64,000 nt of DNA from Epiperipatus broadwayi (GCA_028023455.1 JAQFVV010006231.1:6400036-6464035), one strand, 5' to 3'; counted from the stretch's first letter, positions 12,061 through 23,305 are shown. Notes: a model not told the origin generated them from the letters alone. Program-made: numbers and translations.

Positions 12061-12440
12061 AACTATAGGAAGCTTCAAAATAGAATTTAAAAAAAAAAAA
12101 AAGAAGGATAATTTAATGGAATGATAAACAGGGCATAAAAATTAAGGGTAAACTAAAAAAAAAGAAATAGTTAAACTGAGTCTCCTAATGATTGTCACTA
12201 ATATATCATATATTATTTCCTGGGTTCTCTGCCTAAAATAGAGCCAAATACTTTATCATACTATTATTTATATTTCAAAGAGACAAAAAGCATTAAAAAT
12301 TGCAATAGATTATATAATCACTAAGACTAATTATAAATAATGAATATTTGCATGCTTATGTCTTTAAATTTATATTTTAAGTGTAAGGAATAACAATTAA
12401 TTTTTTTAGTATAAATAATACCCAATTTTTTAATAGAAAA
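12061..12440 (-). other. Proximal intron sequence
   Basis: AT-rich intron between family D and the donor at 12446-12441. The open frame of the first coding exon reads on to about 12327, but a strong GTGAGT donor and the homology break at 12447 show this part is not coding. Confidence 0.7.
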
Positions 12441-12446
12441 ACTCAC

Positions 12447-13037
12447 CTGTATAGATGGAGTCCATACATTGATATAGAGACAATCCTCACTCATATTAAG
12501 ATGAAAACCTGGAATTTTTTCCTGATAACAATAATTGCTATAATTATAAGCATGTAAAATTCTCTGTTTCCAACATTCAGAAAGACTAGCAGCATTACGA
12601 GTGGGTTTCCATCGTAATTCTCCAACAGGTGGCAAAGCATAAGGAATTCCTTTGAATGAAATAATGTCATCTTCAATAAGACCTTTGACTAGCCCACAAT
12701 CTGTGGTTGTCTCAGCTTTAAGTTTTTCTACAGATGAATATTTGTTACTTGTATTGATAGCAACAATCATTATAATAATAATAATTAATAAGATTATTAC
12801 AGCAGCAGCAGAACCAAATACTAGTTTGCAATAATTTTGTTTGAGCACTGTTAAAAAATCTGGGCCATTAACAAGACATGGTTGAACAGTAACTTCTTCA
12901 AAGTCTTCTTTTGACTTTGAGTTTTTAGATAAAAGTTCTATATGCTCTTTTTCATCAGGTTTGTTTGACAGTTTATCATCTTTAGGTGCTTTACTAACCA
13001 AATTTTCTGCATCAGCAGATTCGTCAGCTGATGCCAT
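12447..13037 (-). CDS. Neurotactin-like type II membrane protein, first coding exon
   Basis: The exon has 591 bases and 197 codons. Residues 1-70 form a charged, Ser/Lys/Glu-rich cytoplasmic tail with no signal peptide. Residues 72-94 form one very hydrophobic helix (LVFGSAAAVIILLIIIIIM). The extracellular part then starts a carboxylesterase-like domain: CGLVKG, FKGIPYALPPVGELRWKP and SEDCLYINVWTPS, with Cys170 and Cys186 placed as the first disulphide of cholinesterase-like proteins and N-glycosylation sequons at Asn165 and Asn181. A type II anchor before an esterase-like ectodomain is the layout of neurotactin, a neuronal adhesion protein. The exon ends CAG before GTGAGT, phase 0. The ATG is preceded by an AG at 13041-13040, a likely 3' splice site in the 5' UTR. 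I leave the symbol empty because the ortholog was not confirmed. Confidence 0.88.
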
Positions 13038-13041
13038 ACCT

Positions 13042-13377
13042 TAAAAATATGTTAATATAAATATATAGAATTATTTTTATTATTAAATAATTAGTATTTA
13101 AATTATTATTACTATTATTATATTTTTATTGCAAATATTGATCTCATGGTCGTATTCACCAATTTCTAAAATCATTGTTTTCATTTAAAATAGTTTTTAT
13201 ATAGATGTCTTAATTTTTTATATTTTCATTTTTAAATTTTTAAAATAATTGAAACTGATTAAATACTCAATATGATAATTTAAAGTAATTAAAATACTTC
13301 ACATAATTATATAATAACTATGTCAAAATCATTTATGTGTTGTTCAATATGCAATAAATAATAAAAAATCCTATGCG
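13042..13377. other. AT-rich sequence upstream of the start codon
   Basis: Probably intron of the 5' untranslated region. No TATA box or initiator stands out close to the ATG, which fits transcription starting further upstream. Confidence 0.4.
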
Positions 13378-14331
13378 ACAGCTATATAATGACAAAAAAA
13401 CTCAAGTCAGATGTCACATGACTTAATTTAATAAGCTTGTATTAGAGCTTGCAAAATAAGCTCTTAATAAGCTTTGAGAATATCCTCAACCCCAGACTGG
13501 TTTCTGCTTCTGGCATCGGCAGTGAGGTCCAGGATATTCAGGCATTAGATTAAGAATACAAGGACAAGCCTAGCACTTTATCTAATGTATAACTATTGAG
13601 CAAAAAATCTGAAATTGTCAGACATCCATATGTCTTCAAATCCAGCTATCTAACTCAAATAGCCATATGAGACTGAACTAAGTTCAGATACACCATATAT
13701 TAATAGCTTTAGCAATGTAAAATCACCAAAGCGTTAGTATCAAAAAATAAAATGACAAAAAAATCAAGTCAGATGTCACATGACTTAATTTAATAAGCTT
13801 AAATTTACAAATGTTATATATAAAGCTTACAAAATAAGCTCTTAACAAGCTTTGAGAATATCCTCAACCCCAGACCAGTTTTTGCTTCTGGTGTCATCAG
13901 TGAAGTGCCAAGATATTCAAGCATTAGATTAAAAATACCAAGACAAGCCCAGCACTTTATCTAATGTATAACTATTGAGTACAAAATCTGAAATTGTCTG
14001 ACATCCATATGTCTTCTAATACAGCTATCTAACTCAAATAGCCATATGGGACTGAACTAAGTTCAGATAGACCAATACATTAATAGCTTTAGCAATATAA
14101 CATTTCCAAAATGTTAATATCAAAAAATAAAATGACAAAAAAATCAAATCAGATGTCACATAACTTAATTTAATAAGCTTGTATTTGCAAATGTTATATA
14201 TAGAGCTCACAAAGTAAGCTCTTAACAAGCTTTGAGAATATCCACAAGCTTTGAGAATATCCTCAATCCCAGACCAGTTTCTGCTTCTGGCATCATCAGT
14301 GAGATGCCATATATAAATATGACAGCTATAT
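13378..14331 (+). repeat. Tandem repeat, 2.5 units of about 363-380 bp
   Basis: Units start at 13388, 13751 and 14131, each with 'aatgacaaaaaaa' then 'cagatgtcacatgactta'; the third stops near 14309. Each carries 'aagctttgagaatatcctca' and a 'ccagac.gtttctgcttctgg' F-motif block. The third unit has a small internal duplication of 'caagctttgagaatatcc'. The array is bounded on both sides by 'gacagctatata' (13378-13389 and 14320-14331), which could be a duplication from insertion. The 111-codon minus-strand frame at 14034-14369 lies in this repeat and is not called. Confidence 0.8.
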
Positions 14332-14407
14332 AAATATATTAATACTAAATATAAATTAAAATTTGGCACATGGGTTGTGCCCTTTTCAAATGTTAATATC
14401 TACTTTA

Positions 14408-14645
14408 ACATTAACCAATTATTGCAAATAAAAAACCAACTAGTATTCTATAATGAAAATAAAATAACAACAATACCAAAATAAAACTTCAATAAAACAG
14501 AATGAAATTACGATATAGAGAAAAGAACTTTTACTGGATCTGTATATCGTAATTGCATTCTGATGTACTGAAGTTTTATTTTGTTATTTTTATTATTTTA
14601 CTTCCATTACAGAAAGCTAGATGGTTTGCTATCTGCAATAACTAT
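14408..14645. mobile_element. Foldback MITE, about 100-base arms
   Basis: The left arm from 'attgcaaataaaaaaccaac' to 'gaaattacgatata' pairs with the right arm from 'tatatcgtaattgcattctg' to 'atggtttgctatctgcaat'. The 25-base loop is near 14518-14543. No coding capacity. Confidence 0.7.
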
Positions 14646-15604
14646 TCATTATTTTATTACCATTAAAATAAATATGTAACAAAAGTTTGATTTAATTGCC
14701 CATAAATAATTTTATAGCTATAAAATAAGTAATACTAAGAACATAAATCAATTCACAGAACATATAAATCTGAATATATCACCAAGATAATTTTATAAGC
14801 CAGACTTTTAAAGAATAGTTTCAATAAAATCTGTAAGTAGTGCCCACCTTTTGTTATAATTGGCACTGCTAAAACAAAAGGGGGATTCATTGATAGATTT
14901 TTATTTAAATAATTCTTTAGAAATCTTGCTTGTAAAATTATTTTAGTAATGTATTGGGACTTATATGTTCTGTATAAGCAATCACTATTATACTGCTTCT
15001 GTATCTAAGGATTTATATGTAAAGTTAGATTATTAAATAGATGCTGAAAAATATTTATGCAAAGATACCTTATTTACCAAAATTTATATAGTAAAGTAGG
15101 TGCTAGTTGAATATATGCTCTATCCATTGATGAAGCTACTATCTTTATTCCAAAGTAGATTAAAAAAACGCTATTTAATAAATTTCATATTCTTGTTGTA
15201 AAAAATCAAAAAACATGAAAATAATATATTTGAAAATATGAAAATAATAATTTATTTAAAAAACAAACTTTAAAATAATATATTTAATGACTAAAAATAA
15301 TTAAAAGGTAAATATTTTCAATAATTGTGATGATGTAAACATTCCGGAAAAGATTAAATTAGAAACAAGGGCAGATACAATTCTATAATAAATTAAATTA
15401 CAAAAATATGTAATCCATAAGAAAATAAATCCATAGAAATTCAAATTCAAAAAAGTATCAGTCTCTACATGGATGTCATAAAAAGCAAATAGATGAAGTT
15501 ATATTTAGATCAAAAATTGCATAGAATAATTTAAAAGCAAATCTGAAAATAGTACATATAGAGATCATGCCAATGTAAAAGAATTAAAAATATATTGTAA
15601 TGGT
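14646..15604. other. AT-rich DNA without recognisable features
   Basis: No gene or strong repeat was seen. Short motifs such as 'aatccataa' recur in degraded form, perhaps an old minisatellite. Confidence 0.4.
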
Positions 15605-15850
15605 ACAGATGATAATGGGGAAATATGGGTTAACATGAGAAGATGGCAGAACCATCATTCCCATATATCATATTCAATAATCAAAAACATTAAATAAATA
15701 TAAAATATCACATAGGGAACATAAATAAATAAATATAACAGGAGTAAATATAATGAGCAAGATATCAGCATGGAATAAAATTAAGTATAATTATTATAAT
15801 AATTATAAACTATAAATTAGCAGCAATTAAACAAAATAATCAAATTCCAA
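15605..15850 (+). repeat. Direct repeat R1 bounding family D copy 2
   Basis: About 240 bases matching 16385-16645 in the same orientation, with shared blocks 'atatatcatattcaataatc', 'aaatataacaggag' and 'atcagcatggaataaaatta'. With R2 it flanks about 535 bases that match the repeat interrupted at 9.5-12 kb. The layout, short direct repeats around a short non-coding body, resembles a TRIM-type miniature LTR element, but I found no primer-binding site or polypurine tract. Confidence 0.65.
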
Positions 15851-16384
15851 CAATTGGAAGTCATTAATCATCAGTAATCAAATAATCAACAGTCAACCTT
15901 GTGACTGGATTTAAGAGTGGTACATTATAAACAGGGGAATTATGTAACCATTGCCAAATCTAGGCCATTATATACAAATAATTATTTAGATGCCCATACT
16001 TAAGTGCTAATCTATCATTTATAATAAGAAATAATGCTGGGAATATTGATACATGTTGATTATCATTAATGCTCTAGTGATTCCATGAGGTTATGGGCCA
16101 ACTATAAGCTAAATTTTCTCTAACCAAAAAAAATAAATAAAATGCAGTGGACTATATACCTTTGTGCTATCCAGAGAACTATCTGGATGTCCAAACACAA
16201 ACCCCTACATCCATATAACTAACCTTTATTGCTCTCTAGAGTGAGTTTGAGATCATAAGACCCTAGGGACTTGACTATGAACAAGAGAAAGTAAAAGTTC
16301 ATGGGTTTATTCTACTATAATTGAAAATCTTTACTGGCATAATTTACAAATCCTAAAACACATTGAGTGCTATTTGTAATATAA
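15851..16384 (-). repeat. Family D copy 2 body, with uninterrupted hAT target site
   Basis: The inverted match to 9.6-9.7 kb plus 11.45-11.83 kb includes 'gaactatctggatgtccaaa' (about 16177) and 'agaccctagggacttgacta' (about 16258). Between them, at about 16235, lies an intact ctctagag, the ancestral form of the site into which the 9716-11448 element inserted. Confidence 0.65.
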
Positions 16385-16645
16385 TAGACAATAAGGGGAA
16401 AATATGCAGTAACATGGGTAGATGGCAGAATATCATCAACCCTATATATCATATTGAATAATCAAAAATAATGAACAATAAGTAAATATAAAATATCACA
16501 CAGTGAATATAAATGAATAAATATAACAGGAGCAAATATAAAGAGTATGAGATCAGCATGGAATAAAATTAAGTATAAGTAGTTATAATAATACTAATTA
16601 TAAACTACAAATTAGCAGCAATAAAGAAAATAATCAAATCACTAT
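16385..16645 (+). repeat. Direct repeat R2 bounding family D copy 2
   Basis: This is the partner of 15605-15850. Divergence by eye is perhaps 10-15 percent, so the duplication is old. The counterpart at 11800-12050 is inverted and more diverged. Confidence 0.65.
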
Positions 16646-16889
16646 ATATTTTTCCAGTATCTGGCATTCATAAAAAAGTAGTTTTATGGCAATCAATCCT
16701 AAAAATAACAATCTACAGGAAATCATCAATAACATAAAAAATTACACAGGTAAAAAATTATATTTTTGTGAAAAACTGCATAAAGTTAAACTTTGAAAGT
16801 AAATAACCTTTTAGCAATGAAGTCAATGCAAATCCGTAAAAAATTAAAAATCCATAAAGCAGTCACTATAACTGGAACTTATAACAGAA

Positions 16890-17040
16890 ATTATTAAAAA
16901 AAAAAAAATTCCCCAAAAAATTTCCCAAAAAAAAAAAAAAAAAAAACAATGGGGGGAAAAAAGATTTATTAAAAACCCCTATCTTACCCCTCCCTCCCCA
17001 TTCCCCCCCTTGGTTTTTTTTTTGTTTCTTTTTTAATAAG
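16890..17040. other. Suspect sequence: stacked homopolymers
   Basis: Runs of A13, then C4, A6, T3, C3, A20, G6, A6, several C-runs and T9 follow one another within 150 bases, unlike anything else in the window. This is the texture of a poor read end or a badly resolved gap. Treat any inference across it, including the join of 16.6 kb to 17.1 kb, with caution. Confidence 0.6.
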
Positions 17041-17224
17041 GGAGAGTTTTGGAGAGCATTGCACCTAGATCTTAGAATCTGATGTAACCCTCCAGCACTA
17101 TAAAGCTAAGAGTCCAAAATGAAATCACAATAATGATTTCAGTTCAAGCTCATTCATTTGTATAGTCATATAGCTCTAAATCTAGTTCAGCATCTATACA
17201 TTTTGATGTCTTTAGTTCTTTAAA

Positions 17225-17478
17225 ACCATCACCCTATTTGGCAGGAATGGTATTAAATCACAAAACATAATATGATCACCATTTTCTATGCTTATGCAAA
17301 CTGTTAAAACAGAGCAAAACTTTCCTTACAGTAGTGCTACCCAGTACAATTTATTCTTGCATCCATTGATTATTCTGGCCTGCATTGGATAGCATTACTG
17401 TATGTAGAATTTTACCTGTTTTAACAGCTTGTGTAAGCATGGGAAATGGTGATCGTGTGATGTTAAATGGTTAAAAGT
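17225..17478. mobile_element. Family B foldback, copy 3 (both arms present)
   Basis: The left arm 'gatcaccattttctatgctt' to 'acagtagtgctaccc' mirrors the right arm 'tagcattactgtatgtagaa' to 'gaaatggtgatcgtgtgatg'. It is the most symmetrical of the three family B copies and shows that the right-hand extension of copy 2 was once present on both sides. Confidence 0.7.
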
Positions 17479-17479
17479 A

Positions 17480-18869
17480 TGATTACCCAAAAGTATTACT
17501 TGCTGATTGAAAAGCAGTAAAGCTATGGCAACTGATATATGGTAAGCACTCCATGAATATTAATGTTATAGGACCACCCAGTGATGTGCAAAAATAGTGA
17601 AACTTGTTGTCTATCCACAATTTGAATAAATGTACATTTTTGCTTTTGTGAACTTTTTTGTCATATACATTATTCATTATCTCTGTTTTGGGAATTTGAC
17701 TTTTTATGAATATGCATTTGTCCTTATCACTAAAATGTTATTTATTTCCATTATTTAACTTCATGCAGTTATTGATTTCAACTGTATAACTTTTGCATCA
17801 TTTTTCATGGAGACTAACATTTTTTTGAGTTCATTGCCCTGAATTATTTTCTTATGAATGACATTTATTGAAAATATGTTTTTTTAACATTTGTATATTG
17901 GTTTGACTTCTAAGTATATTCCTTTCACATTTTTTTACAAAATGTGTGCGCCATGGCTGTTTAACTTTATTCATTTTGATATAAATGTAACATTTCACCT
18001 GTGTGCTTTTTTATAGAATGTATATGGAGTTTGATATCCTTTCTGATTTTAATTTCTTATAGATTTATTACCATCAATTACTTTCTTATGCATTATATAA
18101 TTTTTTTTATTGTTAGGTTTTTTGGTTTTGTAATTTAATTTATTATGGCAATGCATTTGGTCTTGCCACTAATTAAACTTCTACCAGAATATTTATATTC
18201 ATCGTATTTATTGAAATTATTTATTTTCAATCAGTGTTTGTTGTTAAAAATACTATTTTCAGATTTATTTGCTAAATAAATTATATTATTTTCACGTTTT
18301 TCAGTTTTTGGGTTTTTTACACACACACACAAAAAATGAAATTTATCAATTAGCTTTTTTTTTGCCTACTTTAGAATGTAAATAGTCCATCATAAAGTTT
18401 ATTATACAAATATTGGAATAATTTAAGAAAAACTAATGAATAAAAACACTAGAATAAAAAAATTTTGTCTACAAAGAATAAAAATGAAAAATGCTGTTAG
18501 AATAAACTTTTAAAATGTGCAATGTTAGATACTTCCATAAGTCACTGAATATAGTACAAAGTATAAAGGGAGATTGTTTTGCAAGAAATTAGTCTTAAAT
18601 TAAAAGTATTTTAAAATAATTTTGTAAATACAGTGGAAGCAATGGCAAATTATCATTAACAATGATAAAATGTCATTAGAAGTATAAAAGGTCACATGAT
18701 ATAGAGCATCAAATGGCTAATGGAACATAAGTGTTTTATTCAAATAATTTGATTTTTTTTAACCTAAATAAAATCCAAATTCAAAAACTTTAGTTACTGA
18801 TCTGTCACTTTACTACTGCACTAAATCTCACAGTGCTTGGTTGTTGTAAACTGCTTAATTACTTTAAAC
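17480..18869. other. T-rich sequence, possibly a degraded tandem repeat
   Basis: The motif 'tatgaatatgcatttgtcct' (17704) recurs as 'tatggcaatgcatttggtct' (18145), and other loosely related phrases lie between, so this may be an old minisatellite. A short (ac)n run is at 18319-18330. The 64-codon minus-strand frame at 17483-17677 has no recognisable feature and partly overlaps the edge of family B. Confidence 0.35.
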
Positions 18870-19309
18870 CAGCGGTCAACAAACAGTGGTCCACAGAGTC
18901 TGTGATGTAATTTTAATGGTCTGCAAAGAAATTCAGATATTATTTAAATTCGCTAAGCTTATTTAATAAAATTTTTAAATAAAAAATAACTTTTGTTTAA
19001 GCTATATTAATATGTAAAATAGACTAAGAATATTCTATTGCTAATTGATTTGTTACAAAACACTACTGTCACTTGCAAAACATCTACCTCAAAGGTGGTC
19101 AACAGCATAGAAAAAGTAACAAAATAAGAATATGAATTCTGTACAATTGACTAGGTATCAAATTTGACTACGGTCACCCTTGTGTTAAAATTAAAATTAT
19201 TAATATATATAAAAAATATATATGTATATCATACTCAATGTTCATATTAATTCGTATCTTTAAAAATTATGTTAGTGGTCTGCAATATCTAAAAGGTTGC
19301 TGACTGCTG
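18870..19309. mobile_element. Short hAT-type element, 440 bp
   Basis: The ends read CAGCGGTCAACAAAC and, on the other strand, CAGCAGTCAGCAACC, a hAT-like TIR. The flanks ctttaaac (18862-18869) and ttttatac (19310-19317) match at 6 of 8 positions, as expected for an aged 8-bp target duplication. No coding sequence, so it is non-autonomous. Confidence 0.75.
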
Positions 19310-19317
19310 TTTTATAC

Positions 19318-20327
19318 TATTTTCTGGAAAATTATAAATACAAATTAATGGATTAAAAAAATTTAAAAATAAGATAACAAATTGGAATAAAACCATAGAG
19401 ATAAATGAATAAATTTTATAAGACTTCCAACTTTTTAGGAATTGAAATAAAATTTCCAGAGCTCGAAAAGTTAAGTTGTGCTAATGGACTGATTATTTTG
19501 CTGACTAATTTAGACAAATGGACAAAGTTTTAGATGAAATTGAAAATTTTAATAAAATTAATATTAATGAATTTTAAAATATATGAATGTTTGCAAGACA
19601 TGAAAATTATACAAATTATAAAGTATTAATTTAAAAATAATATAAATTTTTATAAAAGTACTGTATAAGAAAGGAAAAAGTGAAGAAAGGAAATTATTGA
19701 GTACTTAGCTAATTTACTAATTCACTGTTTCTTCAAAATGAAATGAAAGTAAAAAAAGATTAGAAATTTTATTAGCAATATATTTCAAAAAGCAAAAAAG
19801 AATAAAATATTTGATCAAAAAAGAAAAGATTAACAATGTTTTAATACAAGTAAAAATATAAATTTATTGAAATAAGTTAATTAATCGATTAAATCAACTG
19901 TAATTAACAAAAACAATTAAATGTGATGAAATCACCCACTCCCTTATAAGTTTTTAATTTTAAATTTGTGTTAAAATAAGTTCAGATCATATTCGGATGT
20001 TTATAATAGTGAAAGAACAACAATCAGAATTATGGATAAGTTTCTCATGTTTTCAACACAGATCCCACTTAAAAAACAAATGATAAATAACATTCTACTA
20101 AGTCATTAAATAAATCGACATTTACACAATGAATATTTAAAAAAATGGCCGTAAACCTGTCACCCAATAATTTATTGCCAGTAAAGAGAGTATTAATTTT
20201 TTAAATTCAATTCTTATGTAATTAAGCAAACTATTTGGAATGTGAAAATGACAAAAACAACAACACTATTTTGAAATTAATTTTAATTAAATAATTACGA
20301 GTTATTCAATAAGTTAAAATTTTCTGT
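19318..20327. other. AT-rich DNA, nothing recognised
   Basis: A-rich sequence with no gene, RNA or convincing repeat. Confidence 0.4.
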
Positions 20328-20342
20328 GGGGGGGGGGGGGGG
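20328..20342. repeat. G15 homopolymer
   Basis: A run of 15 G bounded by AT-rich DNA on the left and by somewhat less repetitive sequence on the right. It is a candidate for length variation or sequencing error. Confidence 0.9.
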
Positions 20343-20957
20343 AACTAGTCATTGTATATCCCAGATAGATTTCCAATATCCGGAAATACTTAACCGTCAA
20401 TGCAATTTATTCTGTCCAATACCGTTTAATGCACATAAATTTACCGCATTGACAAGTAAATAGTAATAGTACGATTTATATAATACATTAATTGTTTTTG
20501 AATTATTTTTAAGTTTTATTTTTCATATTATAACATAAAATATTTGAATACAGTAAATTAGGCAACATAATGCTCCAAATCTATATTTTTCGAATTCATA
20601 ATGTACTAAAGAAATGGAAGTTACGCCGCTACCTCTATTATATATAAAACGGGAGTTCTTTCTTTTTAATAAGGATGTATTAAGGTTAAGTTAAAATCAC
20701 TTTAATGTAATTTAATTAAATGATTTCAAAAAGTAATTAATAATCGCAATTACTTTGGTGTAAATTAAATTAGGTAGCTACAATAGAAAGTAACAAATAA
20801 TTTATTCAAATAACTTTATTCAAATCCTTTGTGTTTAAAAAGACGGAGGTTGGCAGAAAAACTTGTCAAATTAATAATTAATTTATATGATAAATATTTG
20901 GATTAAACAAACATGACATATACTACACTTGAAGTCATATTTCTAATTTTGACTCAC

Positions 20958-21130
20958 CTGTATTCAAAACAATATACCTAGGTGATGAGATTATAATCAA
21001 AGTTTTAACTTTCACCCGCCTCTTCCTCATTGGTAATATTAAAATCATGTGACCCAGCAAAAGCTTTCATTCACAAAGACATCACCTAGACGCCAATGAT
21101 ATTCTACGTCTTTGCCCATCTGCTCCTTTG
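20958..21130 (-). promoter_or_regulatory. Candidate promoter and non-coding first exon of the neurotactin-like gene
   Basis: On the minus strand AATACAG at 20958 is followed by GTGAGT (20957-20952), a near-consensus donor. Upstream lie a GAGGCGGG GC-box-like motif (about 21015-21022) and ATTGG/CCAAT motifs (about 21030 and 21095), and CpG dinucleotides are more frequent than elsewhere. The coding exon has an acceptor 3 bases before its ATG, so a leader exon here spliced over about 7.9 kb is plausible. This is inference from signals only. The transcription start and true 5' boundary are not visible. Confidence 0.4.
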
Positions 21131-23190
21131 TGTGTGTGTTTTTTTTTAATTGCACAATGTAAAGTCTATAAGCAGATTAATTTTCATTTAAAATTGAACT
21201 CTATAATTTAAACAGCTTGAAATATTATTATTATGCTCCCCAGAAATTACAAAAATAAGCGGTTTCTTATAAAGATAAACGAAATTTTCTGACTGCACAA
21301 AAATTGTGTAAATTTTCAACGTAGTCAAATTAAAATTATAAATATTGCTTATTCGCTGCATATATATGTGTGTGCGCGCTTAATACAAAAAATAAAATGC
21401 CATATTTAATTTATTTTTCTTCGAATATTTGAATTGGAAATTTTCGTTATAAATAAGTTTTGTTGGGTATGTTCATGTTTACTTGCAGCCATTATAAAAA
21501 ATAAAAAAAAAAGTGCCTTTAATAGTAATTTGAAGATAACAATATAACTGAAAATACAAGCTATTTTACAAGCTTTTCAAAAAAGTTATCTATTAGATGT
21601 CATTTACAATTTCAGAACCAAAGGTTCATACTTATTAAGTTAAAAGTCGTTTTAAAATGCATAATAATAATAAACAACTACTCAAAAATGAACATGGCCA
21701 TTACAACTAAAAAAAAAAATGGAGAGAAAAAAAACTGCCCTAGAAATAAGTTTTATTATGACTATGCAAAACAATCTGTAATTCACAAATACTTCCGCAT
21801 AGTGCATTTTTCTGTTTACTTGATATTTTATGATGTTTTTTAGTTTCCTCAACAGAAAACTTTCTGAAATATTTCAACACCATATCCAATTATAGTTCAC
21901 TGATGTATTTTTTTTTCTGTCACATCATTCTAATGAAAACAATTGATAATGCACTTCTTTAGAATGTCTTTAAGATAATCCTTATAATGAAGATGGAGTC
22001 TACCTCTTCTACGAAACCTATGCTCAAATTCAACACATCCAGTGATGAATAATGTATGATTGCTTTTACAATCTTGCCATTGTATTTTTTAAATTTTATG
22101 GTGTATCCTTAAACGAAACTTTTCTAACAAACAAAATCCTCCATTACCAGGTCATTAGTAAAAGTATGGTTAACCTAACTTCAGAAACAGAACAGGGTAG
22201 ATAGAGAAAAGAAAAACAAAAATATTTTTTTATTATCAGTCTGCACATGCTGATCCTTTAATTTGTTTAATTAGCTCCCCGCAATATTGTTTTAATTAAG
22301 AACAATGTCATGCTCACTACTTATGGTTCACATTGTGAAGATCACTAAGGTTTGAAAATTTTTTCAAGTCAAAAGCAGCTTTGGGACTTTATATATATGA
22401 ATATCTACTTATTAAAAACTAGAGAATAAAGTCCCAGCTTAATCTATGTTGGACAAATAAGTGCCTAATGCAATGTAATTTTCATAAAACCTTTATCTTT
22501 TTATACTGTTTTAAAAACTCTTTTGCAGCTAATTTTTCTTCTCTAAAGATTTCATGATCTTCCCAATTATAACTAGTGTATTCTCAACCATATCTGCTAA
22601 ATGGAAGCAATTGATATTATATATCTCTACAGTGCTGAAGATAATCTTCAGAATGTAAGCAGGATCTTCTCATTCCATGAAAAAATATGTACAGGCTCAC
22701 TTTAAAATGGTTTTTTATATAAAGTCTACTTCGCATCACAAAAATATAAAATTAATATCGCATCTGGAAAGTTGAAGAATATATTAATTAGTTTTTATGA
22801 TAATATCATTTTTATTTTCCAATTGGTCTTTATATTTAATCAATTTATACTTCATATCTCATTTCAATATAATAAATTTGGTAAGGATAATAACAAAAAT
22901 TTTTTAGCACTTATTAAATGCACCGGCATCTTGGCATTCATGTCCATTTCTCTATTTAAAAAGTTATACCTAGGCCTTTAAACTGATCCACATTTTCAAA
23001 TTAACAATCATTCAATTCAAAAATTACTGAATTTTTTTTTACTATCACTGATCTATAAATAGCATATGAGCATGTTTAATTTATCAAAATTTACATATTT
23101 ATATGTTATATTCAAAATTTCAAGAACATCCTGTAAATCTTTTTTTGAAATGGCAAGAATTGCACAATTATCCATTGACAAAATCTAGGA
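21131..23190. other. Upstream and intergenic DNA, nothing firm
   Basis: Mixed AT-rich sequence with short low-complexity stretches such as (tg)n near 21131 and 21366. The 69-codon plus-strand frame at 22772-22981 has no motif and is probably chance. Confidence 0.4.
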
Positions 23191-23195
23191 TGAAG

Positions 23196-23305
23196 AAAAT
23201 TTTATTTTATTTTATTTTCATGTGTCATAGCATCAGCTGGGAAGCGAACCCACTAACCTGGGACAACTGCTTGTAAAGCAGCTGTTACTGACCTCTTGAC
23301 TTCAT
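23196..23305 (-). mobile_element. tRNA-derived SINE or tRNA relic (tRNA-Val-like)
   Basis: On the minus strand a CTGC-TTTACAA-GCAG hairpin resembles the anticodon arm of tRNA-Val(UAC). About 20 bases later GGGTTCGCTTCCC matches a B-box/T-loop, and a weak A-box-like segment lies upstream. It is followed by an (AAAAT)n tail at about 23219-23198. The T stem pairs at only 4 of 5 positions and no acceptor stem closes, so this is not a working tRNA gene. The A-rich repeat tail points to a SINE. Confidence 0.6.

Larger units (their letters stand above)
2800..12446 (-). other. 9.65-kb intron of the neurotactin-like gene
   Basis: It is bounded by a GTGAGT donor (12446-12441) and a TTTTTAG acceptor (2801-2800) on the minus strand, joining two phase-0 exons. 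It holds family A and B repeats, an inverted-repeat element near 7.3-7.6 kb, family D and a 1.73-kb hAT-type element, listed separately. Between them (7.64-9.5 kb, for example) I see only AT-rich sequence. Confidence 0.85.

Noticed and set aside
12327-12446. Extension of the first coding exon to 12327
   Set aside because: Similarity ends at WTPSIQ, directly before GTGAGT; the extension is Lys/Tyr/Ile-rich intron translation.
23225-23305. Functional tRNA-Val gene
   Set aside because: No closed acceptor stem, an imperfect T stem and a weak A box; an A-rich repeat tail indicates a SINE or relic.
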